From Bacillota bacterium (GTDB lineage: Bacteria; Bacillota; SHA-98; UBA4971), in NCBI GenBank assembly GCA_030024085.1, contig JASEJE010000014.1, positions 19,943 to 83,942 of the forward strand: a DNA stretch of 64,000 bases, in the 5' to 3' direction. The first letter of the stretch is position 1; each line of letters starts with the position of its first letter. The notes under the pieces are model-generated. The model was not told the origin of the DNA. It searched no databases and was given only the letters and a program-made list of their open reading frames with translations. A program made the translations under genes and the position numbers. Positions 7,901 through 17,284 of this stretch are shown here, piece after piece.

Positions 7901-8989
7901 TCAGGTAGCGGACGCGATCTTGCCCGCCAGCACGCCCGCTGCGCCCGCCGCCAGGAAGAAGGCGGGGTCATCATCCAGCCCCCGCCCCATGGTGCTGACG
8001 CGAATACCGTCGCGCCTCAGCCGCTCGACAGCCGGGCGTCCGTCGTCGACAAGGACGACGTGGCGCCGGTCTATCCCGTCCCCGGCAAGCTGCGCCCTGA
8101 GATGGCGCCACTCATGGTGCCGCTCCAGCTCCGGCACGACAACGAGGCACCTTGCCTGGGCCACCTTCGACAGCACCGTAAGCGTGTGATGGCTCACCCC
8201 GTAATGCCTCTCCCGTCCGTCGGAGAAGCTCACCCGCGGCGCGACGACCGGCGTTCCTCCCAGAGAATACGCCGCGTTGGCCGCTTCCCCCTGCTGGATC
8301 CCGGAAAACCCGTATTTCGTGCCTGTCCCGGCCTGCCCCGGGCCCATCGCAACGATGATGGCGTCGCCCTCCGCGCATGCCCGCGCCGCGGCGAGGGCCG
8401 AATAGAGGCTCACCGCCTCGAGGTCCCCGCCGAACGCATGGCCGCACGTGATGACGCAGTCAAGAAGGCCTTTTTCGCGCAACTCGGGCACGAGCCTGCT
8501 GTACGCAAGAGGAAGGGCCCCGCCGTCTGTCATCACGTACACCACCCGCACCCTGTCGCCAGCGGTCTCCCTTATCCCAGCGGCGACCGGTGCGATCATG
8601 CTGTGGATCTCGCAGGCCACCACGGGGGTGCCCTCCAGCGACGAAAAGGACTCCACCGCCCTCCGGTAGGGGCTTGCCTCCTCCTCCACGGCGAGGCACC
8701 GGACCTGCATCGGCGTGTAGCGGACCTTCATTATGTGGCCCGCTCCCGGCGCCATGTCGAGGCCCTCCCTCCCGGCCACCCACATCACGAAATGATGGCC
8801 TCCGGTGCCGAGGCCGAGCTCGACCGCGGTGGTGTTCAGGACGACCTCGTCGCCGGGCGCGCACGGACCGGTGAGCGCCTCGTAGCACATGGCCTCGGCG
8901 GCCTTGCCTTCACACACGACGTCGGCCTTCAGCACCCCTCGGCCGAGCGACGTCACCGATTTCACCACGCCCGTCCTCGCCCTTATCAT
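7901..8989 (-). CDS. DUF3866 family protein
   Basis: The biochemical role is not known. The 362-residue protein starting MIRARTGVVKSVTSLGRGVL has the family features: an N-terminal beta-rich domain, GLGTGGHHFV near residue 65, EIHSMIAPVAAGIR, then an alpha/beta domain with VITCGHAFGGDLEAV and VAMGPGQAGTGTKYGFSG. The open frame continues to 9292, but homologous sequence begins only at the ATG at 8989. That ATG has AGGAGG about 14 nt upstream, a long spacing. The family is recalled as common in Gram-positive spore formers near spoIIM/xerD. The gene is convergent with the MciZ-like ORF and divergent from the GerMN gene. Confidence 0.75.
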   Translation of the reverse strand: MIRARTGVVKSVTSLGRGVLKADVVCEGKAAEAMCYEALTGPCAPGDEVVLNTTAVELGLGTGGHHFVMWVAGREGLDMAPGAGHIMKVRYTPMQVRCLAVEEEASPYRRAVESFSSLEGTPVVACEIHSMIAPVAAGIRETAGDRVRVVYVMTDGGALPLAYSRLVPELREKGLLDCVITCGHAFGGDLEAVSLYSALAAARACAEGDAIIVAMGPGQAGTGTKYGFSGIQQGEAANAAYSLGGTPVVAPRVSFSDGRERHYGVSHHTLTVLSKVAQARCLVVVPELERHHEWRHLRAQLAGDGIDRRHVVLVDDGRPAVERLRRDGIRVSTMGRGLDDDPAFFLAAGAAGVLAGKIASAT

Positions 8990-9106
8990 CACCGTTCCAC
9001 CAGCGAGCCTCCTTGCAGGGATACGCCGCTTTCTGTCGTATCTCGCATTAGAATATGTTCCCCGCACCAGGGGCAGTATACTCCGTAGTAGCCAGGGGGA
9101 GTCAGT

Positions 9107-9718
9107 GTGAGCAGGTGGCAGTTCTGGATCGCTATCTTCATCGCCCTCGCGCTCGCAGGGTGGTCGGTGGGGGTGTCCACGAGGCTCACCCGCGACCTTG
9201 CGCGCGTGGAGAAGGACCTCGACCGCGCCTTTACCGACCTCGCGGCGCTGTCGAAGCGCGTCTCCGAGATGAAGGCAGCCGTTCAGCCCCACCCCGCCGC
9301 CGAGGTGACCGTGTACTACGCGCGGACCGCACAGACCGATTCCTATCTCGTCCCCGTCAGGGCGACTGTTCCTGCGGGGACCGACGCCATGCGGGGGGCG
9401 CTCGAGCTTCTCGCGAAGGGACCAGCGCCTGAGACGGGCCTCGAGAGGCTCATTCCAGAGGGGACCCGGGTGCTCGGCGTCAGCACAAGCGGTGATCTCG
9501 CCACCGCCGACTTCTCAAGCGAGATCCGCACCCGCTTCCCCGGCGGCAGCCGCACCGAGGAGCTTCTGGTCTGGTCCATCGTCAACACCCTGACGGAGTT
9601 CCCGGGGATCGCGAGGGTGCAGATCCTCGTAGACGGCAAAAGAGAGGAGAGCATCGGCGGCCACGTGGGCATCGATGCTCCCCTTGAGAGAAACCCTGGT
9701 CTCATAAGGCCTCAATAG
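9107..9718 (+). CDS. Membrane-anchored GerMN-domain protein
   Basis: A GTG start follows a GGGGGAG ribosome site. Residues 5-25 (FWIAIFIALALAGWSVGVS) form an N-terminal membrane anchor, a coiled-coil-like stretch covers about 28-60, and a GerMN domain covers about 67-195. The domain shows the typical VTVYYA start, PEGTRVLGVSTSGDLATADF centre and VQILVDGK end. GerMN domains occur in the sporulation/germination protein GerM and in lipoproteins of spore formers, acting outside the membrane in the GerM-SpoIIQ basal platform or cell-wall assembly. Full GerM has two such domains and a lipobox. This one has a single copy and no lipobox, so it is GerM-like rather than GerM itself. Confidence 0.8.
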   Translation: MSRWQFWIAIFIALALAGWSVGVSTRLTRDLARVEKDLDRAFTDLAALSKRVSEMKAAVQPHPAAEVTVYYARTAQTDSYLVPVRATVPAGTDAMRGALELLAKGPAPETGLERLIPEGTRVLGVSTSGDLATADFSSEIRTRFPGGSRTEELLVWSIVNTLTEFPGIARVQILVDGKREESIGGHVGIDAPLERNPGLIRPQ

Positions 9719-9727
9719 CCCCAAGTC

Positions 9728-10282
9728 TCACCCCGCCTTGAGCGCTGCGGCCGCGATATCCATTCCCCGTGCGATGGCCTTCTGGTTGAGCGGGATGAGC
9801 CCGTGGCGGCGCTCCGGGAGCACCTTCTTCATCGCCTCCAGCACTGTGTCCACGCTCACCACGCCTGTTACGCCAAGGTATGCCCCGAGAGCGACCATGT
9901 TCGCGACCCTGACGTCCCCGATCTCGTCGGCTATCTGGTTGGCCGGCACAGCGACCACCCTGACATCGTTCCTCGCCGGCTTCACGTCCACGAGAGAGCT
10001 ATTATAGATGATGAGCCCGCCCGGCCTCACCATCCCCTGGAACTTCTCCAGGGACGGCCTGTTCATCGCCACCACGCTCGTGGGCTCGCTCACGAGGGGT
10101 GAGGCGATCTCCTTCTCCGACACGGCCACACCGCAGTTGGCGGTGCCGCCGCGCATCTCAGGGCCGTACGAGGGCATCCATGTCACGTTACGGCCCTCCA
10201 TCATCCCGGCGTATGTGACGAGCTGCCCCATAAGGAGCACGCCCTGCCCACCGAACCCCGCGAAGATGACCTCCTCGTGCAT
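9728..10282 (-). CDS. 2-oxoacid:ferredoxin oxidoreductase, gamma subunit (VOR type)
   Basis: This is the gamma subunit of a four-subunit 2-oxoacid:ferredoxin oxidoreductase. MHEEVIFAGFGGQGVLLMGQ is the conserved start, with SYGPEMRGGTANC near residue 40. The open frame extends to 10354, but the ATG at 10282 begins the homologous region and directly follows the beta-subunit stop. With dehydrogenase, phosphotransacylase and kinases in the same operon, the complex most likely oxidises branched-chain 2-oxoacids (VOR). 2-oxoglutarate or pyruvate cannot be excluded from sequence. It is the last gene of the leftward operon. Confidence 0.87.
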   Translation of the reverse strand: MHEEVIFAGFGGQGVLLMGQLVTYAGMMEGRNVTWMPSYGPEMRGGTANCGVAVSEKEIASPLVSEPTSVVAMNRPSLEKFQGMVRPGGLIIYNSSLVDVKPARNDVRVVAVPANQIADEIGDVRVANMVALGAYLGVTGVVSVDTVLEAMKKVLPERRHGLIPLNQKAIARGMDIAAAALKAG

Positions 10283-10284
10283 GG

Positions 10285-11031
10285 CTAGCCCACCTCCGGA
10301 ACCCTGGTGTATTCCCCGAGCGGGTAGTACACGGCCATCTTGTCGTCCACCCACTTGAGGGCCTCAACGGGGGTCATCCCCCAGTTCGTGGGGCACGTGG
10401 ACAGGAACTCCACCAGGCTGAAGCCCCTTCCCTCGAGCTGCGTCTCGAACGCCTTCTTCACAGCGCGTCTGGCCTTGGCAACGTTGGCGGGGCTCGTCAC
10501 GGACACCCGGGCGATGTACGCAGCCCCTGAGAGCGACGATAAAAGCTCGCAGACCCTTATGGGATGACCGGCCACTTCAGGATCCCGTCCCCTCGGAGAT
10601 GTGGTGGTCTTCTGACCGGGGAGGGTCGTGGGGGCCATCTGACCGCCGGTCATGCCGTATATGGCGTTGTTCACGAATATGACCGTGATTCTCTCGCCCC
10701 TCGATGCTGCGTGCACTATCTCGCCGGCTCCAATGGAGGCGAGATCGCCGTCCCCCTGGTAGGTGAAGACGACGGAATTCGGCGATGCACGCTTGATCCC
10801 AGTCGCCACCGCCGGCGCTCTCCCATGGGAAGCCTCAACGAAATCGCAATTGAAGTAGTCGTAGGCCAGTACCGCGCAGCCCACCGGCGAGATGCCCACG
10901 GTGCGTTCACGCACGCCTAGCTCGTCGATGACCTCGGCGATGAGGCGGTGAATGATGCCGTGGGTGCACCCTGGGCAGTAATGAGTCGGCACGTCGGCCA
11001 GCGCCTCGGGCCGCCCGAACACTTTCTGCAT
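10285..11031 (-). CDS. 2-oxoacid:ferredoxin oxidoreductase, beta (TPP) subunit
   Basis: The beta subunit binds thiamine diphosphate and a 4Fe-4S cluster and carries out decarboxylation. [14 protein letters not shown] near residue 17 supplies cluster cysteines. [15 protein letters not shown] (about 90-105) with the following [16 protein letters not shown] is the TPP/Mg motif (GDGD...NN). The 248 residues match VOR/KOR beta subunits. It is separated by 3 bp from the alpha gene and 2 bp from gamma, so the complex is made from one transcript. Confidence 0.9.
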   Translation of the reverse strand: MQKVFGRPEALADVPTHYCPGCTHGIIHRLIAEVIDELGVRERTVGISPVGCAVLAYDYFNCDFVEASHGRAPAVATGIKRASPNSVVFTYQGDGDLASIGAGEIVHAASRGERITVIFVNNAIYGMTGGQMAPTTLPGQKTTTSPRGRDPEVAGHPIRVCELLSSLSGAAYIARVSVTSPANVAKARRAVKKAFETQLEGRGFSLVEFLSTCPTNWGMTPVEALKWVDDKMAVYYPLGEYTRVPEVG

Positions 11032-11034
11032 TCC

Positions 11035-12105
11035 TCACGCCCCCCTTTCCACGATCTTGACGATCTCGTCCAGTATCTCCCTGGGCGAGGGGCTCATGCC
11101 GCCGGTCCGCCCGTAGAAGTGCACAGGCTTCGTGTCGCCGAGGGCAAGCCTCACGTCTTCCACCATCTGACCGAGGCTCATCTCCACCACCAGCACATGC
11201 GACGCGCCCGCGGTTGCAGCGGCCAGGGCCTCGTACGGGAACGGCCACAGGCTTATCGGCCTGAAGAGCCCGACCCGCAGGCCCCGCTCCCTGGCCCTGT
11301 CGAGCGCCGCCCGGGCGATGCGGGCCGTGGTGCCGTAAGCCACCAGCACCACGTCGGCGTCCTCGGTCATGTGCGTGGCGTAACGCACCTGCTCCGCGGC
11401 CATCCGTCTATGCTTCTCCGCCAGGCGCAGGTTGTGCTTCTCCAGCTTCGCCGGGTCCAGGTAGAGAGATGTTATGATGTTCTTCGGCCGCCCCGCAGCG
11501 CCCGTGGCGGCCCAGGTCTTGGGCGGGAGATCCGCCCTCGGCGGCCGCTTCCGCATCTCCACCGGCTCCATCATCTGGCCGAGGATCGCGTCGCCGAGGA
11601 TCATGACGGGGTTGCGATACATGTCGGCAAGGTCGAACGCCTCCATGGTGAGGTCCACGAGCTCCTGCACCGTGGACGGGCCGAACACCAGAAGGTGGTA
11701 ATCCCCGTGGCCGCCCCCCTTCGTCGCCTGGAAATAGTCCGATTGCGCTCCCTGTATGCCCCCGAGGCCCGGGCCGCCGCGGACGATATTCACGACCACG
11801 CACGGAAGCTCAGCCCCGGCCATGTACGAGATGGCCTCCTGCATGAGGCTTATGCCCGGGCTCGATGACGTGGTCATGACCCGAGCTCCGGCGCACGCGG
11901 CGCCATACACCATGTTGCTCCCCGCGACTTCGCTTTCGGCCTGCAAGAACACGCCCCCGACCTCGGGCATGCGCCTCGACATATACTCGGGGATCTCGTT
12001 CTGAGGCGTGATCGGATATCCGAAGAAGCACCTGCACCCGGCCATTATGGCCGCCTCGGCCACCGCCTCGTTCCCCTTCATCAGGACCTTCCCTGCCATG
12101 CGCAC
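11035..12105 (-). CDS. 2-oxoacid:ferredoxin oxidoreductase, alpha subunit
   Basis: The alpha subunit carries the pyrimidine-binding and transketolase-C-like domains. [20 protein letters not shown], then [14 protein letters not shown] (about residues 8-42), is the diagnostic start. [20 protein letters not shown] and [20 protein letters not shown] follow. The C-terminal half has [17 protein letters not shown] and the [13 protein letters not shown] motif. At 356 residues it is a normal VOR/KOR alpha. It lies 9 bp after the ferredoxin subunit. The product acyl-CoA would feed Ptb and Buk encoded upstream in the same operon. Confidence 0.9.
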   Translation of the reverse strand: MRMAGKVLMKGNEAVAEAAIMAGCRCFFGYPITPQNEIPEYMSRRMPEVGGVFLQAESEVAGSNMVYGAACAGARVMTTSSSPGISLMQEAISYMAGAELPCVVVNIVRGGPGLGGIQGAQSDYFQATKGGGHGDYHLLVFGPSTVQELVDLTMEAFDLADMYRNPVMILGDAILGQMMEPVEMRKRPPRADLPPKTWAATGAAGRPKNIITSLYLDPAKLEKHNLRLAEKHRRMAAEQVRYATHMTEDADVVLVAYGTTARIARAALDRARERGLRVGLFRPISLWPFPYEALAAATAGASHVLVVEMSLGQMVEDVRLALGDTKPVHFYGRTGGMSPSPREILDEIVKIVERGA

Positions 12106-12114
12106 CCTCCCTCC

Positions 12115-12318
12115 CTATCTGTAGACTTCAATGGCCACTTCAGGGCACATCCGGGCGCAGGCGGTGCAGGAGTTGCACCGCTCCTCGTCGGTGATGGTGG
12201 CCGGATGAAACCCCTTGCTGTTGAAGTGCTCAGCCATGGTCAGGACCTTTCTCGGACAGAAGGTCACGCACAGCTCGCACCCCTTGCACCTCTCCTCGTT
12301 AAACACGACCTTCGGCAT
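12115..12318 (-). CDS. 2-oxoacid:ferredoxin oxidoreductase, delta (ferredoxin) subunit
   Basis: This small 67-residue electron-transfer subunit has two 4Fe-4S motifs, CKGCELCVTFCP (residues 12-23) and CNSCTACARMCP (48-59). It passes electrons from the catalytic beta subunit to external ferredoxin. The gene order delta-alpha-beta-gamma is typical of bacterial VOR/KOR operons. It starts 13 bp after the upstream butyrate kinase gene. Confidence 0.9.
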   Translation of the reverse strand: MPKVVFNEERCKGCELCVTFCPRKVLTMAEHFNSKGFHPATITDEERCNSCTACARMCPEVAIEVYR

Positions 12319-12330
12319 CTCGCAAACCTC

Positions 12331-13449
12331 CTACCTGTACGCCTTAGCCTCCTCCTCGCCCCGCAGGACCCGGAGGCAGGCCTCGGCGAGCGCCTGCATC
12401 TCGTTCTCTCCCGGATACACCATTACCGGTGCTATGAAACTCACCCTGTCTCGTATCCAGTCCACGAGGCGACGCGAGTGTGCAAGGCCCCCTGTAAGGA
12501 TTATAGCATCGATGTCTCCGGAAAGCACCACGGCGTACGCCCCTATCTCCTTCGCCACCTGGTAGGCCATGGCCTCGTAAACCAGCTTCGCGTGCTGGTC
12601 GCCTGCGTCGATGCGTCTCTCGACCTCGAGGGCATCGCTCGTCCCCAGATGCGCCACAAGGCCCCCTCCGCCGACCAACTTCTTCATCATGCCGTCCTCG
12701 GCGTATTTGCCCGAGAAACACAGTCCCACCACGCCGAGGGCTGGGAGCGCCCCGGCCCTCTCCGGGGTGAAGGGACCCTCGCCGTCGAGCCCGTTGCTCA
12801 CGTCAACGACCCGCCCCTCGAGGTGGGCGCCGACGGTTATCCCGCCGCCCAGGTGCGCCACCACGAGGTTAACGTCCTCGTAGCGCGTCCCCATGTCCTT
12901 CGCCGCCCGCCTCGCCACGGCCTTCTGGTTCAGTGCGTGGAAGATGCTCCTCCTGGGGATCTCCGGTAGCCCCGAGAGCCTCGCCACCGGCCACAGCTCG
13001 TCAACGACAATGGGGTCGGCGATGTAAGCACGCACCCCCGCCCGTGCCGCGATCTCCCTCGCCAGAGGCGCCCCGAGGTTCGACGCGTGGGGCACCGAGC
13101 CGTTGTCGATGAGGTCGTGCACCATGGCGTCGTTGACCTCGTAGACCCCGCCCTCCACCGGCTTCAGGAGGCCCCCCCGCCCGATGACCGCGTCCAGCCC
13201 GCCCACCGGCTCGCCGTGCCCTTCGAGAGCCCGGAGGATGGAGTCAAGCCTCAACTGGTACTGCCCGAGGACGCCGCCCAGCTTCGCAAGCTCGCGGCTA
13301 TCGTGGGATATGCTTTCCTGGAAAACCACGCCGGCGTCGGCGTATACGGCGATCTTGGTCGACGTGGACCCGGGATTGATGACGAGGATCCGGAAGCCGT
13401 TGCGGCGGTCAAGCCCGGCTTCAGGTGTGCCGTCTTCCCTGCAAGTCAT
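12331..13449 (-). CDS. buk: Butyrate kinase (first of two paralogues)
   Basis: This kinase transfers the phosphoryl group of (iso)butyryl- or isovaleryl-phosphate to ADP, the ATP-yielding last step of the pathway. It belongs to the ASKHA acetokinase fold: RILVINPGSTSTKIAVY (about residue 20) binds phosphate, VVAHLGGGITVGAH near residue 220 and ILTGGLAHS near residue 320 bind nucleotide. GAGGAG lies 9 nt before the ATG. The first ~18 residues (MTCREDGTPEAGLDRRNG) are an extra N-terminus not present in the second copy. The paralogues share VYEAMAYQVAKEIGA exactly. One may be a branched-chain fatty acid kinase. Confidence 0.9.
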   Translation of the reverse strand: MTCREDGTPEAGLDRRNGFRILVINPGSTSTKIAVYADAGVVFQESISHDSRELAKLGGVLGQYQLRLDSILRALEGHGEPVGGLDAVIGRGGLLKPVEGGVYEVNDAMVHDLIDNGSVPHASNLGAPLAREIAARAGVRAYIADPIVVDELWPVARLSGLPEIPRRSIFHALNQKAVARRAAKDMGTRYEDVNLVVAHLGGGITVGAHLEGRVVDVSNGLDGEGPFTPERAGALPALGVVGLCFSGKYAEDGMMKKLVGGGGLVAHLGTSDALEVERRIDAGDQHAKLVYEAMAYQVAKEIGAYAVVLSGDIDAIILTGGLAHSRRLVDWIRDRVSFIAPVMVYPGENEMQALAEACLRVLRGEEEAKAYR

Positions 13450-13663
13450 AAGCTACGTCTCCTCTTCGCACTGTGTTCGCCACGTGGGATCTCTGCGCGC
13501 CAGGGGGCGCACACGGCCTTCCTTTCGGTTGCGGGCGGTCGCGGCGCCGCGCCCCGCGCCGCGCCACCGCCTTAGCCCAAGCATGAGTTCAGAGATTGCC
13601 TCCGCCTTACCCAGCGTAGGATCGGCATGGATTCGCAAACTCGCAGCACACGGACTGCCCGGC

Positions 13664-14734
13664 CTACGCGGGCACGTAGACCTTGTGGATCCTCCCCAGC
13701 CTCGCGATCCTTTCCTCGGCGAGACGAGCCGCCGCCTTGTAGGTGGGGATTCTATCCCTCTTTGCTATCCCGATGACCTTGAGCACGTTGTCGTAGATGC
13801 CCGCAGCCTTACGCAGTGCCCTCTCCCTGTTGTAACCGTAGAACTCGTCGGCGACGTTTATGACTCCTCCCGCGTTGATGATGTAATCGGGAGCGTACAG
13901 TATCCCCATGTCTTCGAGGACATCACCGTGCCGCTCCTCTTTGAGCTGATTGTTCGCTGCTCCGGCCACGACCTTGCACTTCAGCTTCGGCAAGGTCTCA
14001 TCGTTTATGACTGCACCCAGGGCGCAGGGACAGAACACATCGCACGCGATGTCGAACAGCCTGTCGGCTGTCACCGGCTTCGCCCCGAAGTCGTCGGCCG
14101 CCTTCTTGACCCGGTCCTCATAGATGTCGGTGACGTACACCTTCGCGCCTTCTTCAGCGAGGTACCTCACCACGTTGTATCCCACGTGGCCCACGCCCTG
14201 CACCACCACGGTCCTGTCCTTGAGGGAGTCGCTCCCGAAGGCCTCCAGCGCGCACGCTTTCATGCCGCGCACAACTCCGAACGCGGTCACCGGGGAGGGG
14301 TCGCCGCTGGATCCGGCGACTGCGGAGAGTCCGAGCACGTGGTCTGTCTCGCTATGCACGATCTCCATGTCCTCCACGCTGACGCCGACATCCTCCGCGG
14401 TGAGGTACCGGCCGCCGAGCGTGTCCACGAACCTCCCGAACGCCCGGAAGAGCGCCTCAGACTTGTCTTTACGCGGGTCGCCGATGATGACGGACTTGCC
14501 CCCGCCGAAATCGAGGCCGGCGGCGGCGTTCTTGTACGTCATCCCGCGCGCAAGCCGCAGGGCATCGACTACGGCCTCCTCCTCCGACGCATAGGGCCAC
14601 ATCCTGCACCCGCCGAGCGCAGGGCCAAGGGTCGTGTCGTGGATGGCTATGATGGCCCGCAGCCCCGACGCCTCGTCGCTTGCGAAAACCACCTGCTCGA
14701 ACCCGTACCGCCCCATTTCCTCAAAGACCTTCAT
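13664..14734 (-). CDS. bcd: Leucine/branched-chain amino-acid dehydrogenase
   Basis: This enzyme oxidatively deaminates Leu, Val or Ile to the 2-oxoacid with NAD+. The ATG at 14734 follows AAGGAGGAGG at good spacing and gives 356 residues, the usual LeuDH size. The longer open frame to 14782 is rejected. Visible motifs are [37 protein letters not shown] with the catalytic lysine region (about 65-90), and the Rossmann [17 protein letters not shown] near residue 180. NAAGVINVAD-like [12 protein letters not shown] follows near residue 290. It sits between ptb and buk, upstream of the oxidoreductase genes, so it supplies their substrate. Phenylalanine or valine preference cannot be excluded. Confidence 0.88.
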   Translation of the reverse strand: MKVFEEMGRYGFEQVVFASDEASGLRAIIAIHDTTLGPALGGCRMWPYASEEEAVVDALRLARGMTYKNAAAGLDFGGGKSVIIGDPRKDKSEALFRAFGRFVDTLGGRYLTAEDVGVSVEDMEIVHSETDHVLGLSAVAGSSGDPSPVTAFGVVRGMKACALEAFGSDSLKDRTVVVQGVGHVGYNVVRYLAEEGAKVYVTDIYEDRVKKAADDFGAKPVTADRLFDIACDVFCPCALGAVINDETLPKLKCKVVAGAANNQLKEERHGDVLEDMGILYAPDYIINAGGVINVADEFYGYNRERALRKAAGIYDNVLKVIGIAKRDRIPTYKAAARLAEERIARLGRIHKVYVPA

Positions 14735-14778
14735 CTTCAGGACCTCCTCCTTCACCAAGCCCGTATTCCTCCAGGACT

Positions 14779-15678
14779 TCACCTGGATAGAAGTACCCCG
14801 AGAGCAAGGGAATACACCTTCGCTATGTGAGAGTCAGACCTCGACGTAACCACGACCGGCGCCCTCGCGCCCACCACCACGCTCGCCGCACACCCCCCTG
14901 CCAGGTACACCAGGGTTTTGTAGAACACGTTCCCCGCCTCGATATCAGGAACGATCAGTATGTCGGCGCGACCGGCCACAGGGCTCGTGATCCCCTTGTG
15001 GCTCGCAGCCTCAGGAGATATGGCGTTGTCCAGCGCGAGCGGCCCGTCCACGATGCCGCCCCTGATCTGTCCACGCTCGGACATCTTCGCGAGGCACGCG
15101 GCATCGATCGTGGCGGGCATATCAGGATTGACGGTCTCCACGGCCGCGAGCGCCGCGACTCGCGGCTGGGCGATCCCCAGCGCGCGGGCCACGTCTATGG
15201 CGTTTTGGGTGATCTGCGCCTTTTCAGCCAGTGCAGGTGCGATGTTCATCGCCCCATCGCTGAAGATGATGAGGCGGTCGAGGCGCGGCGCCTCGAATAC
15301 CGACAAGTGAGAGAGAAGTCGCCCTGTGCGAAGGCCGATCTCCTTGTCGAGCACCGCCCGAAGCACGTCTGCTGTGCTCACGAGGCCCTTCATGAGGAGG
15401 TCCGCCTTACCGGAACTCACCATTGCAGCACCCGTGCGGGCGGCGGCCGCGGGATCTCTCTCTTCCACGACGTCATGCCCCGAGAGGTCGATGCCCGCCT
15501 CCGAGGCGGCTTTACCGATCTCGGCAGGGTCGCCGATGAGCACGCACCGTGCGATGCCCCGATGCGCCGCCTCGTCCACGGCCAGAAGCACCTCGGGGTC
15601 CGCCGCAGCCACCACGGCACACGTCCTCGGCCTCGTGTCCTGCGCCATCTTTGCGATGTCATCCAGGCTTCTCACCAT
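14779..15678 (-). CDS. ptb: Phosphate butyryltransferase
   Basis: This enzyme converts (iso)butyryl-CoA plus phosphate to acyl-phosphate plus CoA. The 299-residue protein shows the phosphotransacylase/PTB fold: [20 protein letters not shown] (about residues 93-112), [15 protein letters not shown] near residue 135, [19 protein letters not shown] near residue 205 and [19 protein letters not shown] near residue 240. It sits 27 bp after the second kinase and 44 bp before the dehydrogenase. Together with Buk it gives substrate-level phosphorylation from the acyl-CoA made by the oxidoreductase. Confidence 0.92.
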   Translation of the reverse strand: MVRSLDDIAKMAQDTRPRTCAVVAAADPEVLLAVDEAAHRGIARCVLIGDPAEIGKAASEAGIDLSGHDVVEERDPAAAARTGAAMVSSGKADLLMKGLVSTADVLRAVLDKEIGLRTGRLLSHLSVFEAPRLDRLIIFSDGAMNIAPALAEKAQITQNAIDVARALGIAQPRVAALAAVETVNPDMPATIDAACLAKMSERGQIRGGIVDGPLALDNAISPEAASHKGITSPVAGRADILIVPDIEAGNVFYKTLVYLAGGCAASVVVGARAPVVVTSRSDSHIAKVYSLALGVLLSR

Positions 15679-15705
15679 CCGGCTCCCCGTCCTCCCCTCG
15701 CTCGG

Positions 15706-16776
15706 TTATTCATAGACTTTCGCCTCTTCCTCACCTTGAAGGACTCTGAAGGCCCCCATCGCGAGGGCCTCCATCTCCTCCTCTCCTGGATAAACCCTGA
15801 CTTCGGCGATGAACTCCACTCGATCCCGAATCATGTCCACGAGGCGCGCAGCGTGGGCAAGGCCGCCCGTCATCAGGACAGCCTGCACGTCGCCTCCGAG
15901 CACGGCAGCCATCGCGCCGATCTCCTTTGCGACCTGGTAGGCCATTGCCTCGTACACCAGGCGAGCGTGCTCGTCCCCTTCGGCTATACGCCTCTCCACC
16001 TCAAGCGCGTCGGCTGTCCCCAGGTAGGCCATGAGGCCGCCTCGGCCCACCAGCCTCCTTGTGAGCTCCTCTTTCGTGTACTCGCCGGAGAAGGCGAGGT
16101 GCACAAGCCCAGCTGCAGGCACCCCGCCCGCCCGCTCCGGGCTGAAAGGCCCCTGCTCGTTGGCGTTGTTCACGTCGATGATGCGCCCTGCCTGGCACGC
16201 TGCGACCGATATGCCACCACCCAGGTGGGCCACGACGTAGCTTGCCGAGCCCATATCGAGTCCGAACTCACGCGAGGCCCGCCTCACCGCGGCCTTGATG
16301 TTCAGCGCGTGGCTGAGACTGCGCCTGGGCAGCTCGGGAAGGCCGGACACCCTGGCAAGCGGCTCGAACTCGTCGCACGACACCGGGTCCACTACGTAAG
16401 CCGGCACGCCCCGCCTGTCGGCGATGGCACGGGCGATGATGCCCCCGAGGTTCGAGGCATGAGGACCCTGCACCTGATTGCGCAGGTCCTCGAGCATCCG
16501 GTCGTTCACGAGATACGTGCCGCCGGCGACAGGCCGCAGCAGGCCTCCGCGCGCCACCGCAGCCGAAATGTCGCCGAGATCCACGTGGGCCTCGTCGAAA
16601 GCCCTCTCGATCTCCGTGAGCCTGTATTCGAGCTGGTCTATGATGCTGGGAAACGACGTGATGACCGTATGATCGTGGGCGAGCTTCGTCTCAAAGAGCG
16701 GGCCGGAAGGGGTATATATCGCAATCCTGGTGGAAGTGGAGCCGGGGTTTATCACGAGCACCTGCAACGTTTCCAC
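15706..16776 (-). CDS. buk: Butyrate kinase (second paralogue, operon-proximal)
   Basis: This is the first gene of the leftward branched-chain operon. The 356-residue acetokinase-family protein starts METLQVLVINPGSTSTRIAI. VVAHLGGGISVAA near residue 190 and VLMTGGLAHAARLVDMIRD near residue 295 form the nucleotide site. It resembles the other kinase (12331-13449) along its whole length but has diverged clearly, for example QGPFSPERAGGVPAAG against EGPFTPERAGALPALG. It is not a recent duplicate, and separate substrate preferences are plausible. Transcription is predicted from the sigma-54 promoter about 100 nt upstream. Confidence 0.9.
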   Translation of the reverse strand: METLQVLVINPGSTSTRIAIYTPSGPLFETKLAHDHTVITSFPSIIDQLEYRLTEIERAFDEAHVDLGDISAAVARGGLLRPVAGGTYLVNDRMLEDLRNQVQGPHASNLGGIIARAIADRRGVPAYVVDPVSCDEFEPLARVSGLPELPRRSLSHALNIKAAVRRASREFGLDMGSASYVVAHLGGGISVAACQAGRIIDVNNANEQGPFSPERAGGVPAAGLVHLAFSGEYTKEELTRRLVGRGGLMAYLGTADALEVERRIAEGDEHARLVYEAMAYQVAKEIGAMAAVLGGDVQAVLMTGGLAHAARLVDMIRDRVEFIAEVRVYPGEEEMEALAMGAFRVLQGEEEAKVYE

Positions 16777-16881
16777 CTGAGATCCCCTCCCACCCTGGGC
16801 TCTGGCGGGCCTGCCAGGTTTTCAGTGTGCCGTCGTGCCGTCGATACATGCTCAGCGCCCTTACGCACCTCCGTATCTATA

Positions 16882-16896
16882 GCAAGTGTCGTGCCA
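16882..16896 (-). promoter_or_regulatory. Sigma-54 (-24/-12) promoter of buk-ptb-bcd-buk-VOR operon
   Basis: The minus strand reads TGGCACGACACTTGC. It has GG and GC exactly 10 bp apart and matches TGGCACG-N4-TTGC completely. The start point would be near 16872, about 95 nt before the kinase ATG. A sigma-54 activator gene lies in the adjoining operon, as with BkdR and bkd genes in Bacillus. Confidence 0.8.
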
Positions 16897-16967
16897 CCCA
16901 CCTGCCCGAACCGCTGGCCCAAAGGTGTAGCCACCACCGGCATCCCGACGCGGCGGAGTCGCGATGT

Positions 16968-16983
16968 GTGCAAGCTTCTGCAT
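16968..16983. promoter_or_regulatory. Candidate activator site 1
   Basis: The sequence GTGCAAGCTTCTGCAT is an imperfect dyad of the form GTGCA-N6-TGCAY. It lies about 80 bp upstream of the -24 element and 33 bp (about three helical turns) from a second similar dyad. This layout suits binding of a sigma-54 activator. Confidence 0.5.
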
Positions 16984-17000
16984 TACACGAGCAAGGCATG

Positions 17001-17016
17001 GTGCAATATCATGCAC
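17001..17016. promoter_or_regulatory. Candidate activator site 2
   Basis: The sequence GTGCAATATCATGCAC has perfect 5-bp arms, GTGCA and TGCAC, around six bases. With site 1 it forms a phased pair upstream of the sigma-54 promoter. It also lies about 270 bp upstream of the divergent acyl-CoA dehydrogenase gene, so it could serve both directions. Confidence 0.5.
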
Positions 17017-17053
17017 GATCTGTATGCCTCTCCGCCCCGGGGAAGGAGTAGCG

Positions 17054-17130
17054 CCGCGCCCCGCCCTGGCAAGCACCGGCAACCCCAGCATCATCAGGAG
17101 AAGTGGCGCAACTTACGGCGCCATGCTTAG
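17054..17130 (+). repeat. Large palindromic repeat element, right half only
   Basis: The segment contains GCGCCCCGCCCTGGCAAG, CACCGGCAACCCC and AGAAGTGGCGCAACTTACGG, ending GCCATGCTTAG. It is almost identical to the right half of the full copies at 39.6, 42.1 and 50.6 kb. The left half is missing or unrecognisable, so this is a truncated copy. It lies in the divergent promoter region between the two fermentation operons. Confidence 0.7.
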
Positions 17131-17284
17131 CCCCGGCCCCGCAGGCGGCGCTCCTGTCCTCCCTCCAGCCCGGATTCCCGACACCATGGCCGCGCACGTC
17201 GCTCTTCGCGTTTGAAGGGATCTGGTCCCGCGTGAAGAAAGATTCAGTTGCCGCATGAGGATTTCCAACAGGGGGGATGGGCGC

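Noticed and set aside
17000..17016. TGGTGC..ATGCA as a sigma-54 promoter for the acyl-CoA dehydrogenase operon
   Set aside because: GG and GC are one base too far apart and the -24 box is poor. It is better explained as an activator-binding dyad.
14827..17130. Long plus-strand frame over ptb and buk
   Set aside because: It is antisense to two well-supported genes, has an implausible composition, and runs through their promoter region.
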